A stretch of 64,000 nucleotides of DNA. Origin: Deltaproteobacteria bacterium. GTDB taxonomy: Bacteria > Desulfobacterota > Binatia > Binatales > Binataceae. Of this stretch, positions 1 through 8,658 are shown in pieces. How positions within the stretch are numbered: position 1 is the first letter of the stretch; each line of letters opens with the position of its first letter. The DNA is taken from assembly GCA_027317185.1 (NCBI GenBank), contig DAHVFB010000002.1, positions 1 through 64,000 of the forward strand, read 5' to 3'. Under the pieces are notes generated by a model. It was given only the letters and a program-made list of their open reading frames with translations. It had not been told where the DNA came from and made no database searches. Made by a program: the position numbers and the translations under genes.

Positions 1-1
1 T

Positions 2-442
2 TTTGCCCAGAAGAAATTCAGAGTAGTCCAGGATGGGCCGCCACCAACCTCTTATGCATCGAACCCCGGCCCGGGCATGAGCGGCGGCAGCATGGGCGGG
101 GGTTACCCGCCGATGGCATCGTCGGCCTTTCCGCCGCTGGATTCGCCGGTGCTGGCGCGGGGCGCGATCAGTGGAATCGGCGGACGATCCAACGTGCCGA
201 TGGAACTGCGCTTGCGCCCGCAGCCCAATGGGTTTCTGCATGGCGAGCTGGTGGTCAACGAGCCGGGTTATGGCGAGAACTCGATCGAGGGTTTCGTGCG
301 CGGCAACCGGCTGCAATTCCAGGTGCCCTATGGCACCGAAACCTTTTATTTCGAGGGCACCCGCGGCGTTAACCATCTGGGCGGCACTTTCGAGGCGACT
401 CCTTCCGGCGCACGCGGCACCTGGACCACAGTCGCGAATTAA
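2..442 (+). CDS. C-terminal part of an unrecognised protein (5' end outside window)
   Basis: The frame is open from base 2, so this is the 3' end of a longer gene. An internal ATG lies at 77, but nothing shows it is the real start. The visible part opens with a Gly/Pro/Ser-rich low-complexity stretch and passes into about 85 residues of alternating hydrophobic and polar sequence with many Gly, Asn and aromatic residues. That pattern looks like a small beta-barrel or beta-sandwich, as in exported or lipoprotein modules. No catalytic motif is visible and I do not recognise the family. It ends 22 bases before the convergent monooxygenase reductase. Confidence 0.6.
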   Translation, partial: FAQKKFRVVQDGPPPTSYASNPGPGMSGGSMGGGYPPMASSAFPPLDSPVLARGAISGIGGRSNVPMELRLRPQPNGFLHGELVVNEPGYGENSIEGFVRGNRLQFQVPYGTETFYFEGTRGVNHLGGTFEATPSGARGTWTTVAN

Positions 443-464
443 ACGCTACCCGCCCGCGCGAGCT

Positions 465-1490
465 TCAGTCACTGGCGGCGAAAAAGTCGTCGCGGAAGAT
501 ACGATCCTCTGAAATTCCCTTCGCCAGCAGCAAAGTTGCTACCGCTTCGCACATTTCAGGCTGACCGCAGATATACGCATCGTAGGGACTGGCGTCGGCA
601 ATCTCACGCTGCAGGACCTGTGTGACGCGGCCGACCGCGCCGCGCCATCCATCGCCGGCGGCAGGCGCGGATAAAGCCGACCTGAACGAGAAGTGCGCCA
701 TCCGCTGCTCAAGCAGGCGGAGTTCATCCCGCAAGATCAGATCGCTTTCAGTCCGCGCCCCGTAGTAAAGCCAATAACTGCGCGGATCCTGCCGCTCGGC
801 GGCCGAGCGGATTATCGAAAGCATCGGACCTAGGCCGGAACCGGTCGCCACCAGAAGGACCGGACGATCACTTTTTCGCAGATAACTCATGCCGTAGGGT
901 CCACGGATCGCGAGTTTGAAACCGGCGGTGAAGTGTTCGTCGCGGCCCGAGAATTCGCCACCGGCTATCCGTTTGACGATTAGCTCGATGCGATCAGGTG
1001 TGGCCGGCGAACTGGCTATCGAATAGCATCGCCAGCTTCCCGGACGGCCCGGTATTTCAACCTCGATAAATTGGCCGGGATAAAACGAAAGCCGACTTTC
1101 GAGCATCAGTTGCAGCCCCCACAACGACTCGCTCAATGGCCGGGCCGCGACGACCTCAGCGCGGCGATCGTCCGGCGTGATGACCGGCGCATCGTCCCGA
1201 TCCGCAACGGGCTGCTCGCGGATCACCAGATCTGATAGCGCCCGCGCCTGGCATAGCAGCGCCCAACCCTCCTCGCGCTCACTTTCTGTCAGGCTGTACG
1301 AGGATATGTTTCCGAGATCGACTTCACCGTCGATCAAAAGATATTTGCAGCTTGAGCAGCGTCCGTTGCGGCAACCGTATTGCAGCAGAATTCGTTGGCG
1401 CAGGGCGCAATTGAGCACCGACTCGCCGGGATGAAGGATAAATTCCCGGCCGCCCGGCTCGAGCCTGGCCTTGAAGGTTTCGCCGGCCAC
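465..1490 (-). CDS. Monooxygenase reductase component (2Fe-2S ferredoxin / FAD / NAD)
   Basis: Electron-transfer component of the soluble di-iron monooxygenase, expected to pass electrons from NAD(P)H to the hydroxylase. The N-terminal plant-type ferredoxin domain shows C-x4-C-x2-C (GCRNGRCSSCK) with the fourth Cys in LLCQA. The FAD-binding part has RCYSIASSP, and the NAD part has ATGSGLGPML and a C-terminal CGQPEMCEAV. This order matches the MmoC/PrmB/AmoD reductases. The start is unclear: the frame opens at TTG 1580, inside the coupling-protein gene. GTG 1490 avoids the overlap and gives an N terminus close to family length; TTG 1520 and CTG 1508 are alternatives. It is the last gene of the operon. 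Confidence 0.9.
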   Translation of the reverse strand: MAGETFKARLEPGGREFILHPGESVLNCALRQRILLQYGCRNGRCSSCKYLLIDGEVDLGNISSYSLTESEREEGWALLCQARALSDLVIREQPVADRDDAPVITPDDRRAEVVAARPLSESLWGLQLMLESRLSFYPGQFIEVEIPGRPGSWRCYSIASSPATPDRIELIVKRIAGGEFSGRDEHFTAGFKLAIRGPYGMSYLRKSDRPVLLVATGSGLGPMLSIIRSAAERQDPRSYWLYYGARTESDLILRDELRLLEQRMAHFSFRSALSAPAAGDGWRGAVGRVTQVLQREIADASPYDAYICGQPEMCEAVATLLLAKGISEDRIFRDDFFAASD

Positions 1491-1500
1491 TTGAATCCAA

Positions 1501-1821
1501 TCATGCAGAGGGAGGGGCAAACTCCAGCATCTCAGAGGTGATTCGGAACGCGCCCTCTTCAACCGAAACGCGGCCGACAAAAGTGGTCATTATCGTTAGC
1601 CATTGACCGAGCTCGATCTCCCGCCCCAGTTCTTCGCCGACGCGCTTCAGATCGATCACCAGCTCATCCTGCGCCTTGATTTGCCAGAAGGTGCCATGGT
1701 CTTCGATGATGGCATCGGGCTGATAGCTTTCAAGCGCGCTGATGGTAGCATCCGCTTCGTCACTTTTCATGAGCACCACGAATACCGCCCCCGACCTAGT
1801 GCTGGTCTTTTCCGGCCCCAT
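1501..1821 (-). CDS. MmoB-type coupling/regulatory protein of di-iron monooxygenase
   Basis: A 106-residue cofactor-less effector protein of the MmoB/DmpM family, which binds the hydroxylase and tunes substrate and oxygen gating. It has the family's size and pattern: an N-terminal strand (GAVFVVLMKSDEAD), a middle helix-strand unit, and a C-terminal LTIMTTFVGRV strand. ATG 1819-1821 lies 5 bases after the beta-subunit stop. The same frame runs open further upstream, but that reading overlaps the beta gene and is unlikely. Its presence supports a complete, functional monooxygenase rather than an orphan hydroxylase. Confidence 0.88.
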   Translation of the reverse strand: MGPEKTSTRSGAVFVVLMKSDEADATISALESYQPDAIIEDHGTFWQIKAQDELVIDLKRVGEELGREIELGQWLTIMTTFVGRVSVEEGAFRITSEMLEFAPPSA

Positions 1822-1826
1822 CAAAC

Positions 1827-2858
1827 TCACCCACCCTTTGCGCCGAGGCCGAGTTCGGCCATCATCGTGGCCTGCCGGGCGCAGGCGGCGGCTAGTTCTT
1901 CCTCGAACAGGCCCGCATGCGGGCCCAGGCGATCGTAGACCGGAGCCAAAGCTCTGGCCGCTGCGATCGCCAATGACATCCAACGATCGCACCACGCCCG
2001 CATCACGATGCGGTTGTCGTCGGCGTTGAGCAAGCCGGCCGCGGTGGTCATCCGCACCAACTCTTCGGTCCAAGCCTGATTGCGCCGCCGGTCGCGCTCG
2101 GTGGTCATGATGATCATCGGCGTGATCGGATCGCCATGGCGCGGCGCCTGGCGACGTACCAGGCGGCTGACTCCAATCTCGGTGGTGATTGGATCGATGA
2201 TCAGATTTACCGCGAACGCCAATTCGGCCCAGTCCTCGGTCGCCATCAGCGATTCCACTATCGCCCGCAACGGCTGATATCGCGGTTCGCTGAGCCAGCG
2301 CTGCTTGGCGCCCTGGTCTTTGAAGCCTTCGATATTGGCTTCGAGCGCCATCAGATAAAGCACGGTTGATTGCGCATGCCTGATGCGATCGACCGCTTCA
2401 AAACAGAGCACGTTGCCGAGCGTGTCGGAAAGCGCTTCCCGTTGTGCGCGCGAAAATGCGCGGAAAAGCCCGTACTCGAAGAACGACCACACCCGGTAAT
2501 GGCCGGCGATGATTTCGGTAAGCCAGTCCGGATCGAATTCGCTGAACGCTCCGGCGCTGGCGGCGTCTTCGACGCAGCGCTCGATCGCGCGCTCCTGCTC
2601 CGCCTGCAACTTGACGTAATTGCGTTGCCACATGCTTGAAGGATCGCGGAAATCAAACCAATGCGGGTGTTGCAAACGGGTCGATTCCGGACGCCAGGCG
2701 GCGCGGCCCTCGGGCGTCAGCAGGTACCAACCCTGACGGTCGAAGACCGCGGGGTCGGGCTGCGTATAGCAGGTGACCGCCTCGTATTCGGACAGGCGGC
2801 GCTTGCGCGGTTTGATATAGGTAAAATCGCGGGGAGACTGCACGGCGGTGTTCATCAT
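1827..2858 (-). CDS. Soluble di-iron monooxygenase hydroxylase, beta (small) subunit
   Basis: A 343-residue ferritin-like helical subunit, the non-catalytic partner that packs against the alpha subunit. The N terminus (FTYIKPRKRRLSEYEAVTCYTQPD) resembles PrmC/MmoY-type subunits. Further on come a WFDFRDPSSMWQRNYV segment and long amphipathic helices (YRVWSFFEYGLFRAFSRAQRE; WAELAFAVNLIIDP). The start ATG at 2858 overlaps the alpha-subunit stop as ATGA, so the two subunits are translationally coupled. The frame is open upstream to 3242, but that extension lies inside the alpha gene. No gamma-subunit gene follows; the coupling protein comes next. Confidence 0.9.
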   Translation of the reverse strand: MMNTAVQSPRDFTYIKPRKRRLSEYEAVTCYTQPDPAVFDRQGWYLLTPEGRAAWRPESTRLQHPHWFDFRDPSSMWQRNYVKLQAEQERAIERCVEDAASAGAFSEFDPDWLTEIIAGHYRVWSFFEYGLFRAFSRAQREALSDTLGNVLCFEAVDRIRHAQSTVLYLMALEANIEGFKDQGAKQRWLSEPRYQPLRAIVESLMATEDWAELAFAVNLIIDPITTEIGVSRLVRRQAPRHGDPITPMIIMTTERDRRRNQAWTEELVRMTTAAGLLNADDNRIVMRAWCDRWMSLAIAAARALAPVYDRLGPHAGLFEEELAAACARQATMMAELGLGAKGG

Positions 2859-4360
2859 TGCTGCCTCAATGGATCGCGAATCTCGTAGCGCGCCGCCCGG
2901 ATGTGGTCGATCGTCCACATCTGTTCCTGATTGAGCCAGGGCTGCGCGATCAGCGTCTTGCCATCGGCGCGCAGCAAGCCATTCTCGACGATAAAGTCGG
3001 CCAGGTCGTAACCGTCGAACAGTTCGTAAAAGGTGTCGTAAGCAAGATACCGATGCGGCTCCTGATCGAAGATCAACTCGCACTCGGGCGTGCAAAACGC
3101 ATGTCGTTTTCCGGCGAATTCCTTGATCCGGCAGGTCGAAATGTCGGGGCGGGGAAACACGCACGGCATCTGGCATACCCGGCATAGCGGCGGCAGGCTG
3201 GGAAACATCGACAGCGCCAACTCCCCGTTGCGCGGATCGCAACGCCGGCGATATTCATCCCAGAATTTCCCATATTGGCCGTGCCAGCCGGGATACTTCA
3301 GCTCGAACCAATCCATGTCCCGATTCGTGAGTGGATCGAAACGCCAGTACTGAAGCGGCCACGCCGCGAAGCCAACCATCGCGGCCGAATGCCCCATCCA
3401 TGGCACCCGATCGCGCGCGGCCGCAAAAGTGCTTGGCACCTTGAGGCCGAATGGCGCCAGCCGTTCGATATACGATCCGACCCAATCGTTATCGATCCAT
3501 TCACGCCATTTATCGAGGTAGGAGAAACTGCGGTTGGTCTGGAAATAATCCCACACCACGCTCAGAAATGAATCGATGAAGGCGTGCTGACGCCAGAAGG
3601 CGCGATCGAAATCGATCTGCAGCGCCGGCAGGTTATCGGGATTGGAGACCACCGCCGCGAGGGTCGAGTAGCCATTCGCCATATGGCGCGATTCGTCGGA
3701 TTGGATACTGAGAAAAACCGACGGTGTCACCTGGTCGCCATTGGCGGCAGCAATTTCCGTCAGCGCGACGAAGATCGAATTGGTATAGGCGGTCTCCGCC
3801 ACCACCTGAAGATTGAGCGCGCCTTCGATCGGATCGCCGACGAAAAAAGCCTCGAACGCCGCCCGTGCCGCGCGATTGAAAATATTGGTGCCGCGAAGCT
3901 TGAATCCTTGCGTGAAGCCCTCCGGATCGGCGGCATGCCGGGCGAAATAGCGGCTCAGGTAGGCCTCCTGATTTGTGTGCCGCACTTCGTCGAGCATCTG
4001 CGCCAGATAGCCCTGGCGGAGTTCTGCATTATTGATGGTCTCGATTAGCTGGCCCATGTTCTTCATGGCCGCATATTCACCGAAGTTCAGGATCGGCAGC
4101 GCCGCCTTCATCGCTTCCATCCAGCGCGGCTCGGCTTTGGCCGAGACCTGACCGCGGGCTAGCGCGTCTTCCATCGATCCGTACTGGCGATTGTCCTTTT
4201 CCTCTTCCATCGAAAGGTAATCGCGGATCAGGTGACGAAAAGGATCTTTGGTCTTCGCGGGGATTTTGTACTTGGTCGGGTACCAGTCGGGCTTGGACGC
4301 ATACGAGGGCTCCCAATCAAAATCCTTTACCCGGTTGTGCGCTTCGATTAAGTTTTGCAT
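2855..4360 (-). CDS. Soluble di-iron monooxygenase hydroxylase, alpha (catalytic) subunit
   Basis: A 501-residue catalytic subunit carrying the carboxylate-bridged di-iron centre that activates O2 to hydroxylate or epoxidise hydrocarbons. All six expected ligands are present: E95 (FGEYAAM), E125 and H128 (DEVRHTNQ), E189 (ETAYTN), and E223 and H226 (DESRHMANGY). The C-terminal half holds a Cys-rich stretch (CRVCQMPC, then CTPECE) resembling a YHS-like metal-binding region, known in some family members. It is first in an operon of order alpha-beta-coupling-reductase without a gamma subunit. The propane/alkene-type groups of the superfamily are more likely than true methane monooxygenase. Substrate cannot be read from the sequence. 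Confidence 0.93.
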   Translation of the reverse strand: MQNLIEAHNRVKDFDWEPSYASKPDWYPTKYKIPAKTKDPFRHLIRDYLSMEEEKDNRQYGSMEDALARGQVSAKAEPRWMEAMKAALPILNFGEYAAMKNMGQLIETINNAELRQGYLAQMLDEVRHTNQEAYLSRYFARHAADPEGFTQGFKLRGTNIFNRAARAAFEAFFVGDPIEGALNLQVVAETAYTNSIFVALTEIAAANGDQVTPSVFLSIQSDESRHMANGYSTLAAVVSNPDNLPALQIDFDRAFWRQHAFIDSFLSVVWDYFQTNRSFSYLDKWREWIDNDWVGSYIERLAPFGLKVPSTFAAARDRVPWMGHSAAMVGFAAWPLQYWRFDPLTNRDMDWFELKYPGWHGQYGKFWDEYRRRCDPRNGELALSMFPSLPPLCRVCQMPCVFPRPDISTCRIKEFAGKRHAFCTPECELIFDQEPHRYLAYDTFYELFDGYDLADFIVENGLLRADGKTLIAQPWLNQEQMWTIDHIRAARYEIRDPLRQQ

Positions 4361-4500
4361 CGTGTCTATAACCTCGAATCGCTCAGTTCCATTCGGGCGG
4401 CGCGTCGACCGCGATGTGTGAAGGGCCAGTCGTTCCGCAGATCGATGGCGTCAAACCATGGAGCGGCTTTGCTGGCTGGGATTCCCCGCGCTCCTGACAA

Positions 4501-4523
4501 AATTGTTGCCTCAGGCAACAATT
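4501..4523. promoter_or_regulatory. Perfect palindromic operator candidate
   Basis: Two 11-bp arms, AATTGTTGCCT and AGGCAACAATT, are exact reverse complements around a single C. The palindrome lies between the divergent monooxygenase operon and the MarR-type regulator. It abuts the proposed minus-strand -10 element (4523-4528), as a repressor site would. Size and symmetry suit a MarR dimer. Binding is inferred, not shown. Confidence 0.7.
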
Positions 4524-4552
4524 CGTTACCACTCTTCGCAGGTTATTGTCAA
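4523..4552 (-). promoter_or_regulatory. Candidate sigma-70-type promoter of the monooxygenase operon
   Basis: Reading the minus strand, a consensus -35 TTGACA (4552-4547) is followed after 18 bases by TAACGA (4528-4523) as a weak -10. Transcription would start inside or just past the palindrome at 4501-4523 and leave a leader of roughly 150 bases before the alpha-subunit ATG at 4360. The -35 is convincing; the -10 is poor. Confidence 0.4.
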
Positions 4553-4600
4553 CTAAAATGATTTACTTTGGAAACCAATCATCCGGAACAGGTCGTGGCT

Positions 4601-5197
4601 ATGGAACGTAAAATCGGCGAGGCCGATTTCCTCGAGCTCTTTTACCCGATTCACTACAAAATCGGCATGGCGCTTGAGGCAGCGCTGCAGGCGGGCGAAC
4701 TCACGCGCAAACAGGTCTCGATTTTGTGGCTTATCCGCAGCGAAAGTGGAACCGGGCGTTCGATGCGCCGCAAAGATATCCAGCGGCTGCTCGGCACCTG
4801 GTTCGAGATCAGCAATCCGACCATCACCAAGGTGCTGTATTCGATGTCGCGTGCCCCGTTAAGCTTGATCAAGGTCCTCGATGACCCGCGTTCGGGCCGC
4901 GAAAAACAGGTCGTGCTAACCCCCAAAGGCGAGCGCTTTCTGATCAAAATGGTGGAACAAGGGCGAGCCTTTATGCGGCCGATCGTGGCGCAATTCAGCG
5001 CTATCGAAGCGCGCGAGGGCTTCAACTTCCTCCAGAATGTCAGCACCGTTCACGATCGCATCTTCGGCCACGCGGTCGCCCAGGCAACCGCCGCGAGAAA
5101 TGGCCGGCGCCGTGGCCGCGCCGGCTCTATTGAACCGAAGCCGTCCGGCGGCCGTTCCAAACCTCAAAAATCGGTTCAACAAATCGCGGTCAGATGA
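4601..5197 (+). CDS. MarR-like winged-helix transcriptional regulator
   Basis: A predicted DNA-binding dimer with a winged helix-turn-helix: helices around RKDIQRLLGTWFEISNPTIT, then the wing DDPRSGREKQVVLTPKG, typical of MarR proteins. Flanking helices would form the dimer interface. The C terminus is a basic Arg/Lys/Pro-rich tail that may be disordered. ATG 4601 is preferred; GTG 4595 and TTG 4568 are in frame upstream. The gene is divergent from the monooxygenase operon and separated from it by the palindrome, so it probably controls that operon and itself in response to a hydrocarbon or its oxidation product. The ligand is unknown. Confidence 0.8.
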   Translation: MERKIGEADFLELFYPIHYKIGMALEAALQAGELTRKQVSILWLIRSESGTGRSMRRKDIQRLLGTWFEISNPTITKVLYSMSRAPLSLIKVLDDPRSGREKQVVLTPKGERFLIKMVEQGRAFMRPIVAQFSAIEAREGFNFLQNVSTVHDRIFGHAVAQATAARNGRRRGRAGSIEPKPSGGRSKPQKSVQQIAVR

Positions 5198-5278
5198 AAA
5201 TCTCGCGCCATGTGTGATTAGACGCCACGCCCGGCGGCTTGAATGAAGCCGCCACTAGCTGCCATCTTGTGAGTACCT

Positions 5279-6151
5279 ATGGCATTAAGCGTGTCCCGCG
5301 AGAAATTAATGTTTTATGCCGTCGCTGGCGGACTGGGCGGATTCGGCGCATGGGGCGCCGCCGAGCCGTTTCTGGGTATCCGCAGCGTCTATGGCCGCGA
5401 CCTCCTGCTGGGAGCGCTGATCGGATTGTTCATCACCTTGTTTCTGGCCTCGATCGAAGCCCTGAGCGTTGACCAATGGCGTCAGGCGGTACGGGGCGCC
5501 AGCAGCGGCGCAATCTTTGGGATTATCGGTGGTGCCGCCGGACTGGTGTTGGGTGAATACGCGTTCGATCTTTTTGGTGGACTGGCCGGTCGCATGATCG
5601 GATGGACGCTGCTGGGCCTGATTGTTGGCCTGGGCGCAGGCTGGGCTACACGCTCGAACGCACGGCGGCGCAACGGCGCAATCGGCGGGGTTATCGGCGG
5701 CGCGCTCGGCGGTCTTACCTATCAACTTCTCACCGGCATTTTTCCGCAGGCGTTCGGCCGTGCAATTGCGATTATCGTACTCGGCATGTTGATCGGCTTC
5801 TTTATCGGACTGGTCGGCGAGCTGCTCAAGCGCGGCTGGCTGATGGTGGTGCGCAGCCAGAGCCGCAACGCGCGTGAAGGCCGCGAATATCCATTGGCCA
5901 AGCCGGTGATGACCATCGGTCGCGCCGAGGAAAGCGACGTCGGCCTGTTCGGCGATGGGGCGGTTAAGCCGCAGCATGCGATCATTCGCCGCGACGGGCG
6001 TACCTTCGTGATCAGTCCGGCGGGCGGCGGCCAGGTGCTGATTAATCGGCAGCCACTGGCGGGACGCCACGTTCTGAAGAGTGGCGATCGGGTTGAGATC
6101 GGGGGGACGCTGTTTTTGTTTCGCGACCGGGCGCAGGCTTCCGCAGGTTAG
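5279..6151 (+). CDS. Membrane protein with C-terminal FHA domain
   Basis: A 290-residue protein. The first ~195 residues are Gly/Ala-rich membrane helices (about six segments) containing GxxxG-like repeats such as GAIGGVIGGALGG. A cytoplasmic FHA domain follows (about 205-285), with TIGRAEESDVGL, QHAIIRRDG and SGDRVEIGG. FHA domains usually bind phosphothreonine peptides, so a link to Ser/Thr kinase signalling is plausible. The usual Ser before xxHA is replaced (VKPQHA), which may weaken phosphopeptide binding. ATG 5279 begins the frame. It lies 21 bases before a lipoprotein gene on the same strand, so the two are probably cotranscribed. Confidence 0.75.
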   Translation: MALSVSREKLMFYAVAGGLGGFGAWGAAEPFLGIRSVYGRDLLLGALIGLFITLFLASIEALSVDQWRQAVRGASSGAIFGIIGGAAGLVLGEYAFDLFGGLAGRMIGWTLLGLIVGLGAGWATRSNARRRNGAIGGVIGGALGGLTYQLLTGIFPQAFGRAIAIIVLGMLIGFFIGLVGELLKRGWLMVVRSQSRNAREGREYPLAKPVMTIGRAEESDVGLFGDGAVKPQHAIIRRDGRTFVISPAGGGQVLINRQPLAGRHVLKSGDRVEIGGTLFLFRDRAQASAG

Positions 6152-6172
6152 GAGACAGGCCAGGAGGTTGCG

Positions 6173-6943
6173 GTGTCCATCAACGGGCGGGGATTGCGAA
6201 TTGTTACAGCTTTCGCCGCTGCCTCATTCTGGGTTGCCGGTTGCGCCACCGCGACTCGTCAGGTGGGAGCCCCGGCCGATCCGATAGTTCAAACCCTTCA
6301 GTATTACCCGTACCAGGTCAAAGGCTACCAGAACAGCTACGCCAAACGCCGGATTCTGGTCCTGATGCCGGTCGATGCGCATCAGCCGGTGCTCGCACCC
6401 GGACTTACCGCGCTACCATACCAGGGCAATGTCGCGGTTGGCGCGGTCGACGACATGACCAATCAGCCGGTGCAGGAACTTTATGCGGCGCCGATCGGTG
6501 GTCTGGTTCAGGACGGGATTGCGCAATCTGCGCGCGAGGCGGGTCTGATCGCCACCGTGACGCCCGGTTCGCTCTATGTTCCAGGCCAGGTGGTGGGCGC
6601 GGACTACGTTTTACAGAGCCGGATCGTGCGATGCTGGGTGAGTAGACGTCCAGGACCGGGCGGCCAAAGCGGACCCGCATGGTTTAACTCGGCGCAGTTC
6701 GCAATCGAGGTGACCGTCTTCAAGCCGCCATTCAGCGTGCCGTTCTGGCAGGGCATGAGCGCGGCCGACTACTACGATCCGCCGATCGACAGCAACACGA
6801 TCGACCCCGAGGACGAAACTGCTATCTACGACCAGCCGAGCGAAGTCTTGTCGGTCGCATTGACCCGCGCGGTGGCGGGTATCTTCAATCGTACCGCACT
6901 GTTTTCACTGGTTAACGAAGATCGAATGCAGTCGCACCAGTGA
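6173..6943 (+). CDS. Predicted lipoprotein of unknown function
   Basis: A 256-residue protein with a type II signal peptide: a short basic N terminus, hydrophobic TAFAAASFWVAG and a lipobox ending at Cys (VAGC, about residue 24), so it is expected to be lipidated and membrane-anchored. The mature part has RRILVLMPVDAHQP, a conserved-looking middle, and a Pro/Asp-rich region near YYDPPIDSNTIDPEDE. It resembles envelope lipoproteins of the kind seen with assembly or transport functions, but I cannot name the family. GTG 6173 is chosen because AGGAGG sits about 8 bases upstream. Confidence 0.7.
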   Translation: MSINGRGLRIVTAFAAASFWVAGCATATRQVGAPADPIVQTLQYYPYQVKGYQNSYAKRRILVLMPVDAHQPVLAPGLTALPYQGNVAVGAVDDMTNQPVQELYAAPIGGLVQDGIAQSAREAGLIATVTPGSLYVPGQVVGADYVLQSRIVRCWVSRRPGPGGQSGPAWFNSAQFAIEVTVFKPPFSVPFWQGMSAADYYDPPIDSNTIDPEDETAIYDQPSEVLSVALTRAVAGIFNRTALFSLVNEDRMQSHQ

Positions 6944-7112
6944 AGATTGCGTCGCGCCGGTCAACTGGAGTTAGGCGGCCTGCCGTCGATGTCAATTTTC
7001 GGCGTGTCACAAATCCCGGGATCGGCTAGGCTTTGACTCAGGTGCGAGCGGCGGCAGCTCCGCCAGCTTCCAATCAACCGGCTTTGGCCCTCAACCTCAA
7101 AAGGCATAAACG

Positions 7113-8642
7113 ATGGCGGACAGCGCACGCGATACCACTGAAGTCGACCTGCTACGCGGACGGCAGCATACGCCGCCGGGCATTCTTGTGATTTTCGGCG
7201 GAGCGGGCGATTTAAGCCATCGCAAGCTCCTGCCGGCGCTCTATAATCTTTCGCTCGATGGTGAGTTGCCCGCGCATTCGGCGATTGTCGGGTTTTCGAT
7301 GGAGGACCTGACCGACGATGCATATCGCAAGTTTGCGCGTAGCGGAATCGAACAATTTTCGCGGCGTCCGCTCGACGAGGATCACTGGAAAAAATTTGCT
7401 CCGCTGCTGCATTTCGTGCGCGGAAACTTCACCGATCAATCCAACTACAAAGCGCTGCGCGATCGGCTGGAAGCGATCGACAAGGAGGCCGGCACGCAGG
7501 GCAATCGGGTCTTCTATTTCGCCGTTCCCCCCGCGTTTATCGATCCTTGTTCAAGCGGATTGCACAGCGCCGGAATGATCAGGCCGGCGACCGACGCCAC
7601 GGTTTTCACCCGCGTGGTGGTTGAAAAACCGGTCGGTCACGATCTCGCCAGCGCCCGCGAGATCGATGAGCGTTTGGCGCGCTACTTCGATGAAAGCCAG
7701 ATTTTTAGAATTGACCATTACCTGGGCAAGGAGACGGTCGAGAATCTGCTGGTACTGCGCTTTGCGAACTCGATGTTCGAGCCGCTATGGTCGTCGCGCT
7801 TTATCGATCACGTCCAGATCACGGTCGCCGAACAGGAGGGTGTCGGCACGCGCGCCGATTACTATGATCATGCCGGAGCTTTGCGCGACATGGTGCAAAG
7901 CCATCTGCTGCAGGTGCTGTGCATGATTGCGATGGAGGCGCCGCGCACCACCGGCGCCGATGCCGTGCGCGATGCCAAGCTCGACGTGTTGCGATCGCTG
8001 AAACCGTTTGACGCCGATGAAGTAGGCCGTTTCGTGGTGCGTGGCCAGTACGGCGAGGGTCTGGTGGCGGGCGAAAAGGCCAAGGCCTATCGCGAGGAGG
8101 AACATATCGCGCCCGATTCGATGACCGAGACGTTTGTGGCGATGCGCTGCTTCGTCGAGAACTGGCGATGGGCGGGCGTGCCGTTTTATCTACGCACCGG
8201 GAAGCGGCTGCCGAAGCGGGCCAGCGAAATCGCGATCTTTTTCAAATCGGTGCCGCGCATCCTGTTCAATTCGCGTCCGCGGCCTCCGCTCGAACCCAAT
8301 ATCCTGGTGGTCCGGATACAACCCGATGAAGGTCTGGCGCTGAACATCATTTCCAAGCTGCCGGGCGCGGAGCTCAGGCTGGCGCCGGTCAAGGTGGATT
8401 TCCATTATACGACCGCCTCACCCGAAGCTTACGAAACCCTGCTGCGCGACGTGATGATCGGCGATCAGACGCTGTTCATGCGCCGGGATACGGTCGAGGC
8501 CGCCTGGCAGTTCATACAAAATATTCTTGACGTATGGGCCGCCGCGCCCAGTGAGCCCAAGATCTATTCGGCCGGCTCGTGGGGACCGGTAGAATCGGCG
8601 CTGATGATTGCGACCGATGGACGTGCATGGCGCACGCCGTGA
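7113..8642 (+). CDS. zwf: Glucose-6-phosphate 1-dehydrogenase
   Basis: Oxidises glucose 6-phosphate to 6-phosphogluconolactone with NAD(P)+, the entry to the oxidative pentose phosphate or Entner-Doudoroff route. The 509-residue length is normal. The N-terminal Rossmann motif is FGGAGDLSHRKLLPALYNL, and the active-site signature RIDHYLGKETVENLL contains the catalytic His/Lys region. The C-terminal KLPGAELRLAPVKVDFHY region also fits the family. It is first of four same-strand genes with 16-43 base gaps (zwf, glk, aldolase, enoyl-CoA hydratase). A likely role is NADPH supply, useful next to a monooxygenase-rich region. Confidence 0.96.
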   Translation: MADSARDTTEVDLLRGRQHTPPGILVIFGGAGDLSHRKLLPALYNLSLDGELPAHSAIVGFSMEDLTDDAYRKFARSGIEQFSRRPLDEDHWKKFAPLLHFVRGNFTDQSNYKALRDRLEAIDKEAGTQGNRVFYFAVPPAFIDPCSSGLHSAGMIRPATDATVFTRVVVEKPVGHDLASAREIDERLARYFDESQIFRIDHYLGKETVENLLVLRFANSMFEPLWSSRFIDHVQITVAEQEGVGTRADYYDHAGALRDMVQSHLLQVLCMIAMEAPRTTGADAVRDAKLDVLRSLKPFDADEVGRFVVRGQYGEGLVAGEKAKAYREEEHIAPDSMTETFVAMRCFVENWRWAGVPFYLRTGKRLPKRASEIAIFFKSVPRILFNSRPRPPLEPNILVVRIQPDEGLALNIISKLPGAELRLAPVKVDFHYTTASPEAYETLLRDVMIGDQTLFMRRDTVEAAWQFIQNILDVWAAAPSEPKIYSAGSWGPVESALMIATDGRAWRTP

Positions 8643-8658
8643 ACCAGGGGATCGTTCG

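Noticed and set aside
1501..2073. Longer reading of the coupling protein, 190 residues
   Set aside because: The upstream part overlaps the beta-subunit gene and is Arg/Gly-rich, as expected for an antisense-like shadow. ATG 1819-1821 gives the usual 106 residues.
1827..3242. Long N-terminal extension of the beta subunit
   Set aside because: It lies inside the alpha-subunit gene. The ATGA overlap at 2855-2858 is the natural start.
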